64,000 nt of DNA from Shewanella denitrificans OS217 (GCF_000013765.1 NC_007954.1:1612001-1676000), one strand, 5' to 3'; positions 42,172 through 50,990 are shown, numbered from the stretch's first letter. The notes: generated by a model not told the origin, from the sequence alone. Translations and numbers: made by a program.

Positions 42172-43173
42172 ATGGCACTGATTATTACTAAAAAGGCCGC
42201 AGATCTCCCTAAGCCTAAAAAACCTGTTATTGGCCTCGCTTTAGGCAGTGGGGCGGCTAAAGGCTGGGCACATATCGGTGTGCTTAATGGCCTAGCCAAA
42301 CTCGGTATTTTTCCTGACAAGGTGGCAGGTTGCTCTGTGGGGGCGCTCGTGGGGGCGGCTTATGCCAATGACAATCTCGATGAAATTGAGAAGTGGGTGC
42401 GCGGGTTTTCCAGTTGGGACGTGCTGGGTTTGATGGATATACGTTGGCGTAAGGGCGGTATCATCAATGGTGAAAAAGTCTTTGAAGTGCTATCAAGCCG
42501 AGTTGGTGCTTTAAAAATTGAGCAACTAAAGCGTGCATTTGCTGCTGTGGCTACGGATCTCTATTCGGGGCAAGAAATTTGGTTTCGAGAAGGGGACTTG
42601 CGCCATGCGGTAAGGGCGTCTTGTTCTATGCCAGGCTTTTTACCTCCAGTGCAACAAGATGATCGCTGGCTGGTGGACGGCGCTGTGGTGAACCCGGTAC
42701 CTGTGTCCTTGTGCCGGGCCATGGGAGTGGACTTAGTGATAGCCGTTGATCTTAATGGTCACCGCCGTGGTCAGATGATGATGTTGCCAGAACAAGTGGT
42801 CAGCCACCAAGCTGAAAAGTCTCAAACTGTGACTGAAAAGCCTCAGCTAGAGTCCGGCTTCATGGATCTTTGGGGCAAGAGTAAAGAATACTTAAGCGGC
42901 CTGACTGAAAAGTTTTCTCTAGGGGTTAATTCCCATCCTGGCATGTTGGCAGTGATGTCTCAATCCATGGACATATTAGAGCAGCGCCACAAACGGGCGC
43001 GCTTAATGGGCGATCCGCCGGACATTTGCATCGTTCCCCAAGTGTTCGATATCGGCACTATGGAGTTTCACCGTGCAGCAGAAGCCATAGCGGCAGGAGA
43101 GCAAGCGGTTGAGAACATCAGCCATTTACTCAAGGCGAGCATAGGTGATTTTGATTCGGCGCCGCAAAGATAA
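42172..43173 (+). CDS. Patatin-like phospholipase (RssA family)
   Basis: 333 residues. The oxyanion-hole loop GLALGSGAAKGWAHIGVL is followed by the nucleophile elbow GCSVG (S55), and the catalytic Asp is in DGAVVNPVPV (D169). This is the Ser-Asp dyad of patatin lipases; the N-terminal part is close to RssA. It is cytoplasmic without a signal peptide. A C-terminal extension (about 210-333) is helical. Monocistronic and divergent from the helicase gene. Confidence 0.87.
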   Translation: MALIITKKAADLPKPKKPVIGLALGSGAAKGWAHIGVLNGLAKLGIFPDKVAGCSVGALVGAAYANDNLDEIEKWVRGFSSWDVLGLMDIRWRKGGIINGEKVFEVLSSRVGALKIEQLKRAFAAVATDLYSGQEIWFREGDLRHAVRASCSMPGFLPPVQQDDRWLVDGAVVNPVPVSLCRAMGVDLVIAVDLNGHRRGQMMMLPEQVVSHQAEKSQTVTEKPQLESGFMDLWGKSKEYLSGLTEKFSLGVNSHPGMLAVMSQSMDILEQRHKRARLMGDPPDICIVPQVFDIGTMEFHRAAEAIAAGEQAVENISHLLKASIGDFDSAPQR

Positions 43174-43341
43174 TTAACCCATCGCTGACTTATCCTCGAC
43201 ATTCATGGGCCAATTTCAGGGCCCAATTTACATTTTTTTAGATTTCCTATTAAAGAGATAGGTTCGCTGCGCTGTTTATTGTCCGCTACTTACCTCCAGC
43301 CTTCGCTCGAATGATCCATCCTTTCTTCAGTGTTCAATATC
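43174..43341. other. Intergenic region upstream of nrdD, left part
   Basis: No gene. A weak hairpin (GGGCC/GGCCC near 43208-43228) followed by a T-run could terminate the patatin gene. The rest is upstream control sequence of nrdDG. Confidence 0.4.
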
Positions 43342-43355
43342 ATGATCTAGATCAA
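43342..43355. promoter_or_regulatory. FNR/EtrA-type site upstream of nrdD
   Basis: ATGATCTAGATCAA against the FNR consensus TTGAT-N4-ATCAA: one mismatch. It lies about 150 nt upstream of nrdD, fitting anaerobic activation of the oxygen-sensitive ribonucleotide reductase. Confidence 0.75.
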
Positions 43356-43384
43356 AGCATTACTGGATTATCTGGCGCTTAATG

Positions 43385-43429
43385 CACAGCATATTGTGTT
43401 TTAAATCGATTTTAAGTCTATATGTAGAT
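43385..43429. promoter_or_regulatory. Pair of NrdR boxes upstream of nrdD
   Basis: CACAGCATATTGTG (43385-43398) and TCTATATGTAGA (43417-43428) are both near-palindromic. Their centres are 31 nt apart, the usual spacing of tandem NrdR boxes, which are recognised on one face of the helix. Confidence 0.6.
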
Positions 43430-43507
43430 TTTGACGTACTAAGCCTCATTGACGTCGCTGTAATCCTAGATAAGGACAGGAATCCGAGATAATTACTGGA
43501 GTGAGTC

Positions 43508-45622
43508 ATGCTTGTAGTCATAAAAAGAGATGGATGTCGTACAGTATTTAATGCCGAGCGTATTCAAGAGGCCGTTATCGCGGCCATGGCATCGGCGAAC
43601 AAACAAGATGTGGATTATGCCTGCACCTTGGCAGAGCAGGTTAGGCAACAAATGCAAGGCAAGCGAGAAGTCGACATACACGAGCTGCAAGATGCCGTTG
43701 AAAACTTACTCATGGCGGGCCCTTATAAAGCCGTGGCCCGCCATTATATTGAATATCGCCATGACAGAGACTTATGCCGTGAAGCCAAGAGCAAGCTCAA
43801 CCAGCAGATTTTAGGCTTAGTAGAGCAAAGTGATGCAGCACTTTTGAATGAAAATGCCAATAAAGATGCCAAAGTCATCCCAACTCAACGTGATTTGTTA
43901 GCGGGCATTGTCGCCAAGCATTATGCCAAAAGCCATTTATTGCCAAAAGACGTGGTTCAAGCTCATGAGCGCGGTGAGCTGCATTATCACGACTTAGATT
44001 ATGCGCCGTTTTTCCCCATGTTTAACTGCATGCTTATCGACTTAGGCGGCATGCTCACCAAGGGCTTTAAGATGGGTAATGCCGAAATTGAGCCGCCTAA
44101 ATCCATAGCTACGGCGACAGCCGTTACAGCGCAAATTATCGCTCAGGTTGCCAGCCACATTTATGGCGGCACCACCATTAACCGTATCGATGAAGTATTG
44201 GCAGAATTTGTCACTAAGAGCTACCAAAAACATTTAGCGACAGGCATAGAGTGGCAAGTGGCAGACGCAGCAAAGTACGCGCTATCCCTAACAGAAAAAG
44301 AGTGTCACGATGCTTTTCAATCCCTTGAATATGAAGTAAATACCTTGCACACGGCTAACGGGCAAACCCCGTTTGTGACCTTTGGTTTTGGTTTAGGCAC
44401 CTCTTGGGAGTCAAAACTCATCCAACGCTCCATGCTCAATGTGCGCCTCGAAGGCCTAGGTAAAAACCGCAAGACACCGGTATTCCCAAAGCTTGTGTTT
44501 GCCATTAAAGCGGGACTGAATCATAAGCTGGGTGACAACCACTATGACATCAAACAGCTGGCGCTTAAGTGTGCAAGCCTGAGAATGTATCCCGATATTC
44601 TTAATTTTGATCAAGTGGTTAAGGTCACAGGTTCCTTTAAAACCCCCATGGGTTGCCGCTCGTTCCTTGGCGCCTATGAAGCAAATGGCGAGCTTATCCA
44701 TGAAGGTCGCAATAACTTGGGGGTGGTGAGTTTGAACTTACCGCGAATAGCTATTGAGGCTAAAGGTGATGAAGCTGCCTTTTATCAATTGCTAGATGCT
44801 CGTTTACTTGTCGCTAAAAAAGCCTTAGATAGCCGCATCAGCCGTCTCGATGGTGTAAAAGCTCGGGTTGCGCCGATCCTCTATATGGAAGGGGCTTGTG
44901 GCGTGCGCTTAAAGGCTGATGATGAGATAAGCAGTATCTTTAAACATGGTCGCGCATCCATTTCATTAGGCTTTATTGGCTTACATGAAACCATTCAGGC
45001 ACTTTTTGGCCAAGAACATGTCTTTGATAGTGCTATTTTGCGAGAAAAAGCCCTTGAAATTATTCGCTATCTAAAACAAACAACAGATGCATGGAAGGCA
45101 GAAACGGGTTACGGCTTTAGTTTATACAGCACCCCAAGTGAGAACCTCTGCAGCCGCTTTTGCGAGCTCGATAGCAGTGAGTTTGGACTCATTAAAGGCG
45201 TGACAGACAAAGGCTATTACACCAATAGTTTTCATTTAGACGTTGAGAAGAAAGTTAACCCCTTCGATAAACTGGATTTTGAAATGGCCTATCCCGCTAT
45301 CACCAATGGCGGCTTTATTTGTTACGGTGAATACCCCAATATGCAGCATAACTTATCGGCACTGGAGCAAGTGTGGGATTACAGTTTTAGTCGGGTGCCC
45401 TATTACGGCACCAATACCCCAATTGATGAGTGTTATGACTGCGGCTTTTTAGGTGAATTTAACTGTACCAGCAAGGGCTTTGTCTGCCCAAAATGCGGCA
45501 ATCATGAGCCTAGCCGCGTGAGTGTGACTCGAAGGGTCTGTGGTTATTTAGGCAGCCCTGATGCCCGGCCCTTTAATGCGGGTAAGCAAGAAGAAGTGAA
45601 GCGCCGCGTCAAGCATTTGTGA
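43508..45622 (+). CDS. nrdD: Anaerobic ribonucleoside-triphosphate reductase NrdD
   Basis: 704-residue class III reductase that makes dNTPs without oxygen. It has an N-terminal ATP-cone (about 1-90, VVIKRDGCRTVFNAERIQEAV), a catalytic barrel with PMFNCMLIDLGG, a C-terminal zinc site (CYDCG and CPKC), and the glycyl-radical loop RVCGYLGSPDARPFNAGKQEE (radical Gly about 679). It is activated by NrdG, encoded 28 nt downstream. Upstream lie an FNR-type site and two NrdR-like boxes. Confidence 0.97.
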   Translation: MLVVIKRDGCRTVFNAERIQEAVIAAMASANKQDVDYACTLAEQVRQQMQGKREVDIHELQDAVENLLMAGPYKAVARHYIEYRHDRDLCREAKSKLNQQILGLVEQSDAALLNENANKDAKVIPTQRDLLAGIVAKHYAKSHLLPKDVVQAHERGELHYHDLDYAPFFPMFNCMLIDLGGMLTKGFKMGNAEIEPPKSIATATAVTAQIIAQVASHIYGGTTINRIDEVLAEFVTKSYQKHLATGIEWQVADAAKYALSLTEKECHDAFQSLEYEVNTLHTANGQTPFVTFGFGLGTSWESKLIQRSMLNVRLEGLGKNRKTPVFPKLVFAIKAGLNHKLGDNHYDIKQLALKCASLRMYPDILNFDQVVKVTGSFKTPMGCRSFLGAYEANGELIHEGRNNLGVVSLNLPRIAIEAKGDEAAFYQLLDARLLVAKKALDSRISRLDGVKARVAPILYMEGACGVRLKADDEISSIFKHGRASISLGFIGLHETIQALFGQEHVFDSAILREKALEIIRYLKQTTDAWKAETGYGFSLYSTPSENLCSRFCELDSSEFGLIKGVTDKGYYTNSFHLDVEKKVNPFDKLDFEMAYPAITNGGFICYGEYPNMQHNLSALEQVWDYSFSRVPYYGTNTPIDECYDCGFLGEFNCTSKGFVCPKCGNHEPSRVSVTRRVCGYLGSPDARPFNAGKQEEVKRRVKHL

Positions 45623-45650
45623 TTGAGCCTGTGACAAAAAAGGAGGGGAT

Positions 45651-46124
45651 ATGCATTACAGCGCCTACCACAGTGTCGATGTGGTCAATGGGGAAGGGAC
45701 CCGTTGCACGCTATTTGTTAGTGGCTGCGAACATGCCTGCAAGGGCTGTTATAACCAAGCCACTTGGCGACTGGATGCCGGTCACTCCTATAGCCAAGGC
45801 TTGGAAGATAACATCATCAGTGATTTGCAGGATGAACGTATTATCAGACAAGGGTTGAGTTTAAGCGGTGGCGACCCATTGCATCCGCAAAACTTATCGG
45901 CGGTGCTTAAGTTAGTTAAACGAGTGAAAGCTGAGTGTCCCACTAAAAATATCTGGCTGTGGACAGGTTATCGCCTTGCTGAGCTCAATGAGTCCCAGCA
46001 GGCATTACTTCACTTTATCGATGTGCTGGTGGACGGAAAGTTTGTTCAAGCCTTGGCAGACCCATCACTTATTTGGCGCGGCAGCAGCAATCAAATTGTG
46101 CACAGATTTTCCCATCAAGATTAA
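45651..46124 (+). CDS. nrdG: Anaerobic RNR-activating protein NrdG
   Basis: 157-residue radical-SAM enzyme that generates the glycyl radical on NrdD. The [4Fe-4S] motif CEHACKGCYN (CxxxCxxC) is near residue 26, followed by the SGGDPL glycine-rich SAM motif. A very strong ribosome site AGGAGGGG precedes the ATG by 5 nt. It forms an operon with nrdD. Confidence 0.97.
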   Translation: MHYSAYHSVDVVNGEGTRCTLFVSGCEHACKGCYNQATWRLDAGHSYSQGLEDNIISDLQDERIIRQGLSLSGGDPLHPQNLSAVLKLVKRVKAECPTKNIWLWTGYRLAELNESQQALLHFIDVLVDGKFVQALADPSLIWRGSSNQIVHRFSHQD

Positions 46125-46273
46125 AAAAGGAGTGAATGGTTTCAGTTATGGAAATGTGTTTAATAGTATGTGTCACGTTAAATTGTTAATGCTTGAACAC
46201 AAACTTAAAGTGCATTATGTTATTGTTTTATAATAGATAGACTAATTTTTAGATGTTTTTTAAGGACAGTTAA

Positions 46274-46837
46274 GTGGTAAAAATTGCGGTAATTTATCAT
46301 TCGGTAACAGGGACGACTAAACAACTAGCAAACTCAGTGACGGCAGGGGCTTCTTCAGTTGAAGGTATAGAGGTCATAGAGGTTGAAATTTTGGGGGCTG
46401 ATATTATTGAAGGCCGCTTTAAAAATTTAGCATTACTTGAACAACTCAAAGACGTCGATGCGATGATTTTTGGTTCACCGACTTTTATGGGCAGTGTATC
46501 GGCACAGTTTAAAGCGTTTGCTGATGCAACCGGTGAGTTATGGGCTGAAAAAGCCTGGTCCGATAAAGTCGCAGCAGGTTTTACTATTGGCTCGAATTTG
46601 AGTGGCGATCAGTTGCATACCCTTCAGTACCTACAGATTTTTGCCAATCAGCATGGCATGTTGTGGGCAAGTTTAGATATTCCTGGCAATTGCGATCCAC
46701 AGAAGCGCAACAGACTCGGTGCTCAATCTGGTTTAATTGCCCATTCAAAGGATGGAATTTTAAATGAGATAGATTTGAACACTGCACATTACTTGGGGCA
46801 ACGTGTTGCCCATATCGTTAAAAAGTTTGCTAGATAA
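46274..46837 (+). CDS. Flavodoxin-fold/WrbA-like NAD(P)H:quinone oxidoreductase
   Basis: 187-residue flavodoxin-like protein. The FMN phosphate loop is YHSVTGTTKQLA near residue 8, and a second flavin segment is FGSPTFMGSVSAQFKAFADATG. Members reduce quinones by two electrons or act as low-potential electron carriers. It starts at GTG (46274) after AAGGACAG. It follows nrdG on the same strand with a 149-nt gap, so it has its own promoter or a weak link to the anaerobic operon. The partner is unknown. Confidence 0.83.
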   Translation: MVKIAVIYHSVTGTTKQLANSVTAGASSVEGIEVIEVEILGADIIEGRFKNLALLEQLKDVDAMIFGSPTFMGSVSAQFKAFADATGELWAEKAWSDKVAAGFTIGSNLSGDQLHTLQYLQIFANQHGMLWASLDIPGNCDPQKRNRLGAQSGLIAHSKDGILNEIDLNTAHYLGQRVAHIVKKFAR

Positions 46838-47019
46838 AAAGAGTATCGAGCACCTTGTGAGATACCGTATGCTTAAACTACACTTCCTAAAAATTATTTG
46901 CTTAGTTGTATTATCTTGTTGATAGGAACAGTTGGCTGCACATGCGCATTATTACAAGATCACACTAGGCGGTGTGCACTGAAGGAAGCATAAAAGTCAT
47001 TAACATGGAAGGGAAGAAA

Positions 47020-47454
47020 ATGCATGCTTTTACACTGACCCTACATACACATCTATTTGGTAAAGAGCTTCCCGATAAGGATCTTGAGAAAATAGCCATT
47101 GCGTATGCAGTGACTGTAGAGCGACTTATGAAAAAACATGGGTTGTCTAAATATTTTGATGTCAATATTAGCTGGAAACGTGGAAGTTTATTGATTTACT
47201 TAGGTTATGTTGTTCTTGAACCATCAACATGGATTGCTGCTGGTAAAATAGCAACGGTAGGGGTTACCACAACAGCAGCTTTTTTTGCAGCATACAAGCT
47301 AGCAAAAAATGGCTATGAAGAGTTCAAAAAAGATCTGAGGAATGAAATTATTAAGGAGAGTGGCGTCAACGCTAAAGCACAAAAACTCTACGAATCTGAA
47401 GCTGAGCCCCCTAAATCTTCAAATATAATACCGATAGACCGTTATAGAAAATAG
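47020..47454 (+). CDS. Hypothetical protein with one membrane segment
   Basis: 144 residues from the chosen ATG 47020 (MHAFTLTLHTHLFG), which has a good ribosome site GGAAGGGAAG. Upstream in-frame starts (47005, 46972) lack one. One hydrophobic segment (about 69-90, AAGKIATVGVTTTAAFFAAYKLA) is followed by a charged helical tail (NGYEEFKKDLRNEII). I do not recognise the family. It opens a pocket of poorly conserved genes between nrdG and recR. Confidence 0.65.
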   Translation: MHAFTLTLHTHLFGKELPDKDLEKIAIAYAVTVERLMKKHGLSKYFDVNISWKRGSLLIYLGYVVLEPSTWIAAGKIATVGVTTTAAFFAAYKLAKNGYEEFKKDLRNEIIKESGVNAKAQKLYESEAEPPKSSNIIPIDRYRK

Positions 47455-47469
47455 TAATCTTCTCGAACT

Positions 47470-48159
47470 TTAATTAATCTTGTGACCTAGGGTAGCTTCC
47501 ACCACTTGCTGCACCGCGAGTGCCTCTGCAAAGCTTGCTAGTCTGTGGGACTCCCCACGGAACATTTTTTCTACTTCATTAAGCTGGGTCTCTACTGAGC
47601 CTTGGTTGTGAACTGATATAGACTGCCACTGGCCATTGTCATCACCGATTAATAAACTGTCCCAATTCTGAAACCGAATGGCGCGCAGATTGCGCTGGCT
47701 ATCGGAATGCTGCTGCTCTGGCTTATTCGACTCTGGCTTAAGATAAAGTGTCCATTGCACGCCTTCTTCAAGGCTTGAGTCGACTCGACCAGTTAGGCTC
47801 ATCGGTAGTTTCGTGGGGGCTGCACTGACGTAATGGGCTTTTACTGAGGTCTCACTTTTTAGTGGCTTGCTGTAATCGACTTCACTGCTGAGCAAAGATT
47901 GCGGGCCAAACATACGTTGATGGATAAACACAAAGTGGGAGAACACTTCTCGCAGGAATCCCCCTTGCTCGGGGGAATCTAACCACTGGCTAGCTGCCAG
48001 CTGGATAGCCTGATATTGCTCACCGCTTAAGTGGGCTGCAGTGAGATGTTGAATTCGTGTATCAAAGATACTCAATACGTCAAAGCTTGGGTGGGCTAGG
48101 GCGCCCGCAAGAATATGTTTGCCCATGGTGCCAAGGCCAATTATCCCTAATCTGATCAT
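47470..48159 (-). CDS. Gfo/Idh/MocA oxidoreductase, internally truncated
   Basis: 229 residues instead of the usual ~330-350. The N-terminus is a clear Rossmann start (MIRLGIIGLGTMGKHILAGAL through FDTRIQHLTAAH). At about residue 50 the sequence jumps to QLAASQWLDSPEQGGFLREVFSHFVF, which belongs to the C-terminal substrate domain. About 100 residues are missing, including the segment with the catalytic Lys of the EKP motif. The frame is kept, so this is an in-frame deletion; the product is probably inactive as a dehydrogenase. Confidence 0.75.
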   Translation of the reverse strand: MIRLGIIGLGTMGKHILAGALAHPSFDVLSIFDTRIQHLTAAHLSGEQYQAIQLAASQWLDSPEQGGFLREVFSHFVFIHQRMFGPQSLLSSEVDYSKPLKSETSVKAHYVSAAPTKLPMSLTGRVDSSLEEGVQWTLYLKPESNKPEQQHSDSQRNLRAIRFQNWDSLLIGDDNGQWQSISVHNQGSVETQLNEVEKMFRGESHRLASFAEALAVQQVVEATLGHKIN

Positions 48160-48403
48160 TTGGTTGAATCTTCCTTAATTATTTTCCGCCTAGGATAGAT
48201 AAGTCTGATGGACTATGTAAAACCATACATCTTTGTAAAAAATGACATGGCGGGCATGGGTTGCTGATTTGTTTGCTCAGCATAATGGCCATGGTTGAGT
48301 TAGGTTATTTATACTTGGTGTTAACTGTGTTTGACATTGCTCGAATAAAGATTACACTCAAGTGAAGTTAAAAATACTTAACATCAAGAAAAGGGTAGTT
48401 AAC

Positions 48404-48901
48404 ATGAGTAATAAAGATAAATTGTTCGAGTTTTTGCGCGGAGTGAGTTTTCGAGAATTCACTTTAGCGGTCGATTTTTTCATTAGCGGGTGCATTTTAT
48501 ACTTCTACGTGAAGAGCTTATATTATGGGACTGCGGAGCAACTTGAGTCGGCCACTTGGCTGTCAGGCCTGCTATTGGAAGTGATTATTTACTCCATCGT
48601 ACTCTCAATTGTGAGTTATTTATCACTCACTTTTATCAGTGATGATGAGTTATCAAAACCTTTGGATGTGCGTGAGAAACAAATCAGTTTGGTGGGCTAT
48701 AAGTACAGCGCGATTATCTTGCAAGTTGGGGTGGTGATGGCCATTTTTCAATACAATATGGCGGCTCAAAGCATTGAAGGGGTGAGGGACTTAATGCCTC
48801 ATCTGCCGTTACATGTGATGGTGGTGGCTTTTTTATTGGCCGAGCTTGCCAATTATGGCGCACAAATAGTCAAAGGCCGCTCAGGAGAGATCTATGAGTA
48901 A
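48404..48901 (+). CDS. Four-helix integral membrane protein
   Basis: 165 residues from ATG 48404 (ribosome site AAGGGTAG; a GTG 14 codons upstream is also in frame). Four hydrophobic segments: around 21-40 (DFFISGCILYFYVKSLY), 52-75 (LSGLLLEVIIYSIVLSIVSYL), 100-120 (SAIILQVGVVMAIFQYNMA) and 132-150 (LHVMVVAFLLAELANYG). It resembles small membrane proteins often encoded beside an XRE regulator, and one follows here. The function is unknown. Confidence 0.7.
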   Translation: MSNKDKLFEFLRGVSFREFTLAVDFFISGCILYFYVKSLYYGTAEQLESATWLSGLLLEVIIYSIVLSIVSYLSLTFISDDELSKPLDVREKQISLVGYKYSAIILQVGVVMAIFQYNMAAQSIEGVRDLMPHLPLHVMVVAFLLAELANYGAQIVKGRSGEIYE

Positions 48902-49003
48902 CCTCTTGGATAACTAAATGAATAACTACATTAATAACTTAATGAGCGTAATGATAAACCACGCTTTGTTCGTCACGCCCCTTAACCTGAAGCAGTGAAC
49001 TCT

Positions 49004-49213
49004 ATGCCCATAACCAACAATGTCCGCACCTTACGTTTTTTGCAGGGGGAGATGACTCAGAAGCAATTAGCCGATGTCATAGGGGTCACTCGGCAAACTG
49101 TGATGGCGATAGAGGCGAGCAAGTACTCGCCCTCCTTAGAAGTCGCCTTTAAGATTGCCGCTGTTTTTCATTTACCCTTAGAACAAGTGTTTCAATATGT
49201 CGCAGAGGACTAA
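49004..49213 (+). CDS. XRE-family transcriptional regulator
   Basis: 69 residues (ATG 49004; another ATG three codons earlier is possible). A single Cro/CI helix-turn-helix: VRTLRFLQGEMTQKQLADVIGVTRQTVMAIEASKYSPSLE. Close to the short YozG/YgzD-type regulators usually paired with a small membrane protein, which is exactly the gene upstream. The 3' end overlaps the convergent DUF4937-like gene by 4 nt. Confidence 0.85.
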   Translation: MPITNNVRTLRFLQGEMTQKQLADVIGVTRQTVMAIEASKYSPSLEVAFKIAAVFHLPLEQVFQYVAED

Positions 49214-49992
49214 ATATCCCATAGGGCTTCTACCTTAATGGCTGACACTTGCATCGAGTCACAACGTGCACTCAGCTGAGATTGCAGCCGTTCATAGGCC
49301 GCACTGTGGCAGTATTGCTGATAATCCAGTGGCGAACTCCACAGGGTGCTGAGCAACAAACACCCGTCATCATCGACGCCTTGCCAAAGATTGACGCTTA
49401 AAGGGGGATGACTCAGTGCCGCAGGCGAGCGTGAAGTAGGCTTTCCCTGTTGAAGATTCTCCGTTGGCAGCATTTCTTGTTGCAAAGCGGTGTGCTTGAT
49501 TGCAGCCAACTTGTTGATAAACATATCAATCTCAGTCACTCCATCGAATTGGATGATCTGTAATAATTGACTGTCACTATCACTTAGCAGGGGACCACTG
49601 CTATTTGGTTGAGTGCCATTGCTTGTGTCAATGTCGATGATGTTGAAACGCTTGACCTTGCAGCTTATGTAGCTTGCTTGCTGTTGGCTCTGCTCCAGAA
49701 TGCGGTCATGTTCACGGGCCATAAATTGGCGTAAGTCTGCCTCTGACTGCCATATCCCCACTATGATGGCGTCTAGGGCTGGACTCTCTTCATTTATGTC
49801 TGGTGCCTCTAAGCTCGGGGCCGCTGAATCAATATTGTCAGCGTTAGGGTTATCCGCGGCTATTACCCAGCCGCCAAGTTGCGCGATAAAACCGTCGCAG
49901 TCCGCCATGGGCTGCCAGGCTTGTTGAGCGGCACAAAAGGCGGCGCGTTTGTCGGTTGCCACCTTGCAGCGGATAAGCTTCATTATTGTCAT
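49210..49992 (-). CDS. DUF4937-like protein (YdbC-type), two repeats
   Basis: 260 residues. The N-terminal ~120 residues (MKLIRCKVATDKRAAFCAAQQAWQPMADCDGFIAQLGGW) resemble the DUF4937/YdbC family, with a dimeric ferredoxin-like fold. The C-terminal half (about 150-258) has a related beta/alpha layout, and the Gln/Asp/Ser-rich segment between them looks like a linker. No catalytic residues are recognised. It overlaps the end of the XRE gene tail to tail. Confidence 0.65.
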   Translation of the reverse strand: MTIMKLIRCKVATDKRAAFCAAQQAWQPMADCDGFIAQLGGWVIAADNPNADNIDSAAPSLEAPDINEESPALDAIIVGIWQSEADLRQFMAREHDRILEQSQQQASYISCKVKRFNIIDIDTSNGTQPNSSGPLLSDSDSQLLQIIQFDGVTEIDMFINKLAAIKHTALQQEMLPTENLQQGKPTSRSPAALSHPPLSVNLWQGVDDDGCLLLSTLWSSPLDYQQYCHSAAYERLQSQLSARCDSMQVSAIKVEALWDI

Positions 49993-50242
49993 TTGTGTTA
50001 ATCCCTTATGCTCGCCTCTTAAGTTTGCATGGGCCCGAGTTAAAGGCGTTAAGCTGATAAGTTAACACAATCCTTTACAATCTTAGCTGTGACAGATAAT
50101 AATCCCAGCTCAATTTGAGCCAAACTTTTATTAGCACACATAATTAACCCAATTTGTGTTGCCGCTCATTGTGTCTAGTACACAAAAGTGTCTAGGTATT
50201 GATCTTAGGCTTCAATCCATACGTTAAGCGTTAGAGAGTGTT

Positions 50243-50842
50243 ATGAAATTCAGTCCCCTCGTCGATGAGTTAATCCAAGCCCTGAAGGGTTTACCTGGTG
50301 TTGGCCCCAAATCTGCCCAGCGTATGGCATTCAATCTACTAGAGCGGGACCGAAAAGTCGGGCTTAAGTTAGCCGAGTCCTTAAAGAATGCCATGACAGA
50401 CGTGGGTCATTGCCAATCTTGCCGCACCTTTACCGAGCAAAGCTTATGCCCCATTTGTGCTAGCCATAAGCGCGGCGCCTCAGGGGTGATTTGTGTGGTA
50501 GAAACCCCTGCCGATGTATTGGCAATAGAAGCGGGCGGGCATTTTAATGGCCGTTACTTTGTGCTCTTGGGCCACTTGTCACCGTTAGATGGTGTGGGTC
50601 CTGAAGAGCTGGGCTTAAGTTTACTGGAGCAGCATTTACAGACCCTAGACGTGACTGAACTGATTTTAGCCACTAACCCTACGGTAGAAGGCGATGCCAC
50701 GGCGCATTTTATTGCCGATATGGCCCGTCGTCACAAGGTGATCATTAGCCGTATCGCCCACGGCGTTCCTGTGGGCGGTGAACTTGAGTATGTGGACAGC
50801 ACCACCTTAGCCTTATCATTTAATGGCCGTATTGCCCTCTGA
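50243..50842 (+). CDS. recR: Recombination protein RecR
   Basis: 199-residue DNA-clamp protein of the RecFOR gap-repair pathway. It has a helix-hairpin-helix (LPGVGPKSAQRMAFNLL), a four-Cys zinc finger (CQSC and CPIC, near residues 57-72), and a Toprim domain (VICVVETPADVLAIEAGGHFNGRYFVLLGHLSPLDGVGPEEL). In most relatives it follows dnaX and ybaB; here the upstream neighbour is a DUF4937-like gene on the other strand, so the usual partners are absent. Confidence 0.97.
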   Translation: MKFSPLVDELIQALKGLPGVGPKSAQRMAFNLLERDRKVGLKLAESLKNAMTDVGHCQSCRTFTEQSLCPICASHKRGASGVICVVETPADVLAIEAGGHFNGRYFVLLGHLSPLDGVGPEELGLSLLEQHLQTLDVTELILATNPTVEGDATAHFIADMARRHKVIISRIAHGVPVGGELEYVDSTTLALSFNGRIAL

Positions 50843-50873
50843 TCTAGCATAAGTCTAACGCTGCTTAGTGTGT

Positions 50874-50901
50874 AAAAATCCCAGCCAAGGCTGGGATTTT
50901 T
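50874..50901 (+). terminator. Terminator of recR
   Basis: AAAAATCCCAGCC pairs with GGCTGGGATTTTT around AA; a very strong symmetric hairpin. Confidence 0.92.
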
Positions 50902-50962
50902 CGTTTAAATTGGGAATTTAGTTATCGTTTGAATAATATTTGACCATAAAAACACCGCGGCC

Positions 50963-50990
50963 CTTGAAATCACTCCCCTAAGCCCCATCT
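50963..50990 (+). promoter_or_regulatory. Sigma-32 heat-shock promoter of htpG
   Basis: CTTGAAA (50963-50969), 13 nt, CCCCATCT (50983-50990): an exact match to the sigma-32 consensus CTTGAAA-N13-CCCCATnT. It lies 95 nt upstream of the htpG ATG. Confidence 0.93.

Noticed and set aside
46103..46233. Short frame running out of nrdG into the spacer
   Set aside because: Shifted frame with no start signal; the region is simply the nrdG 3' flank.
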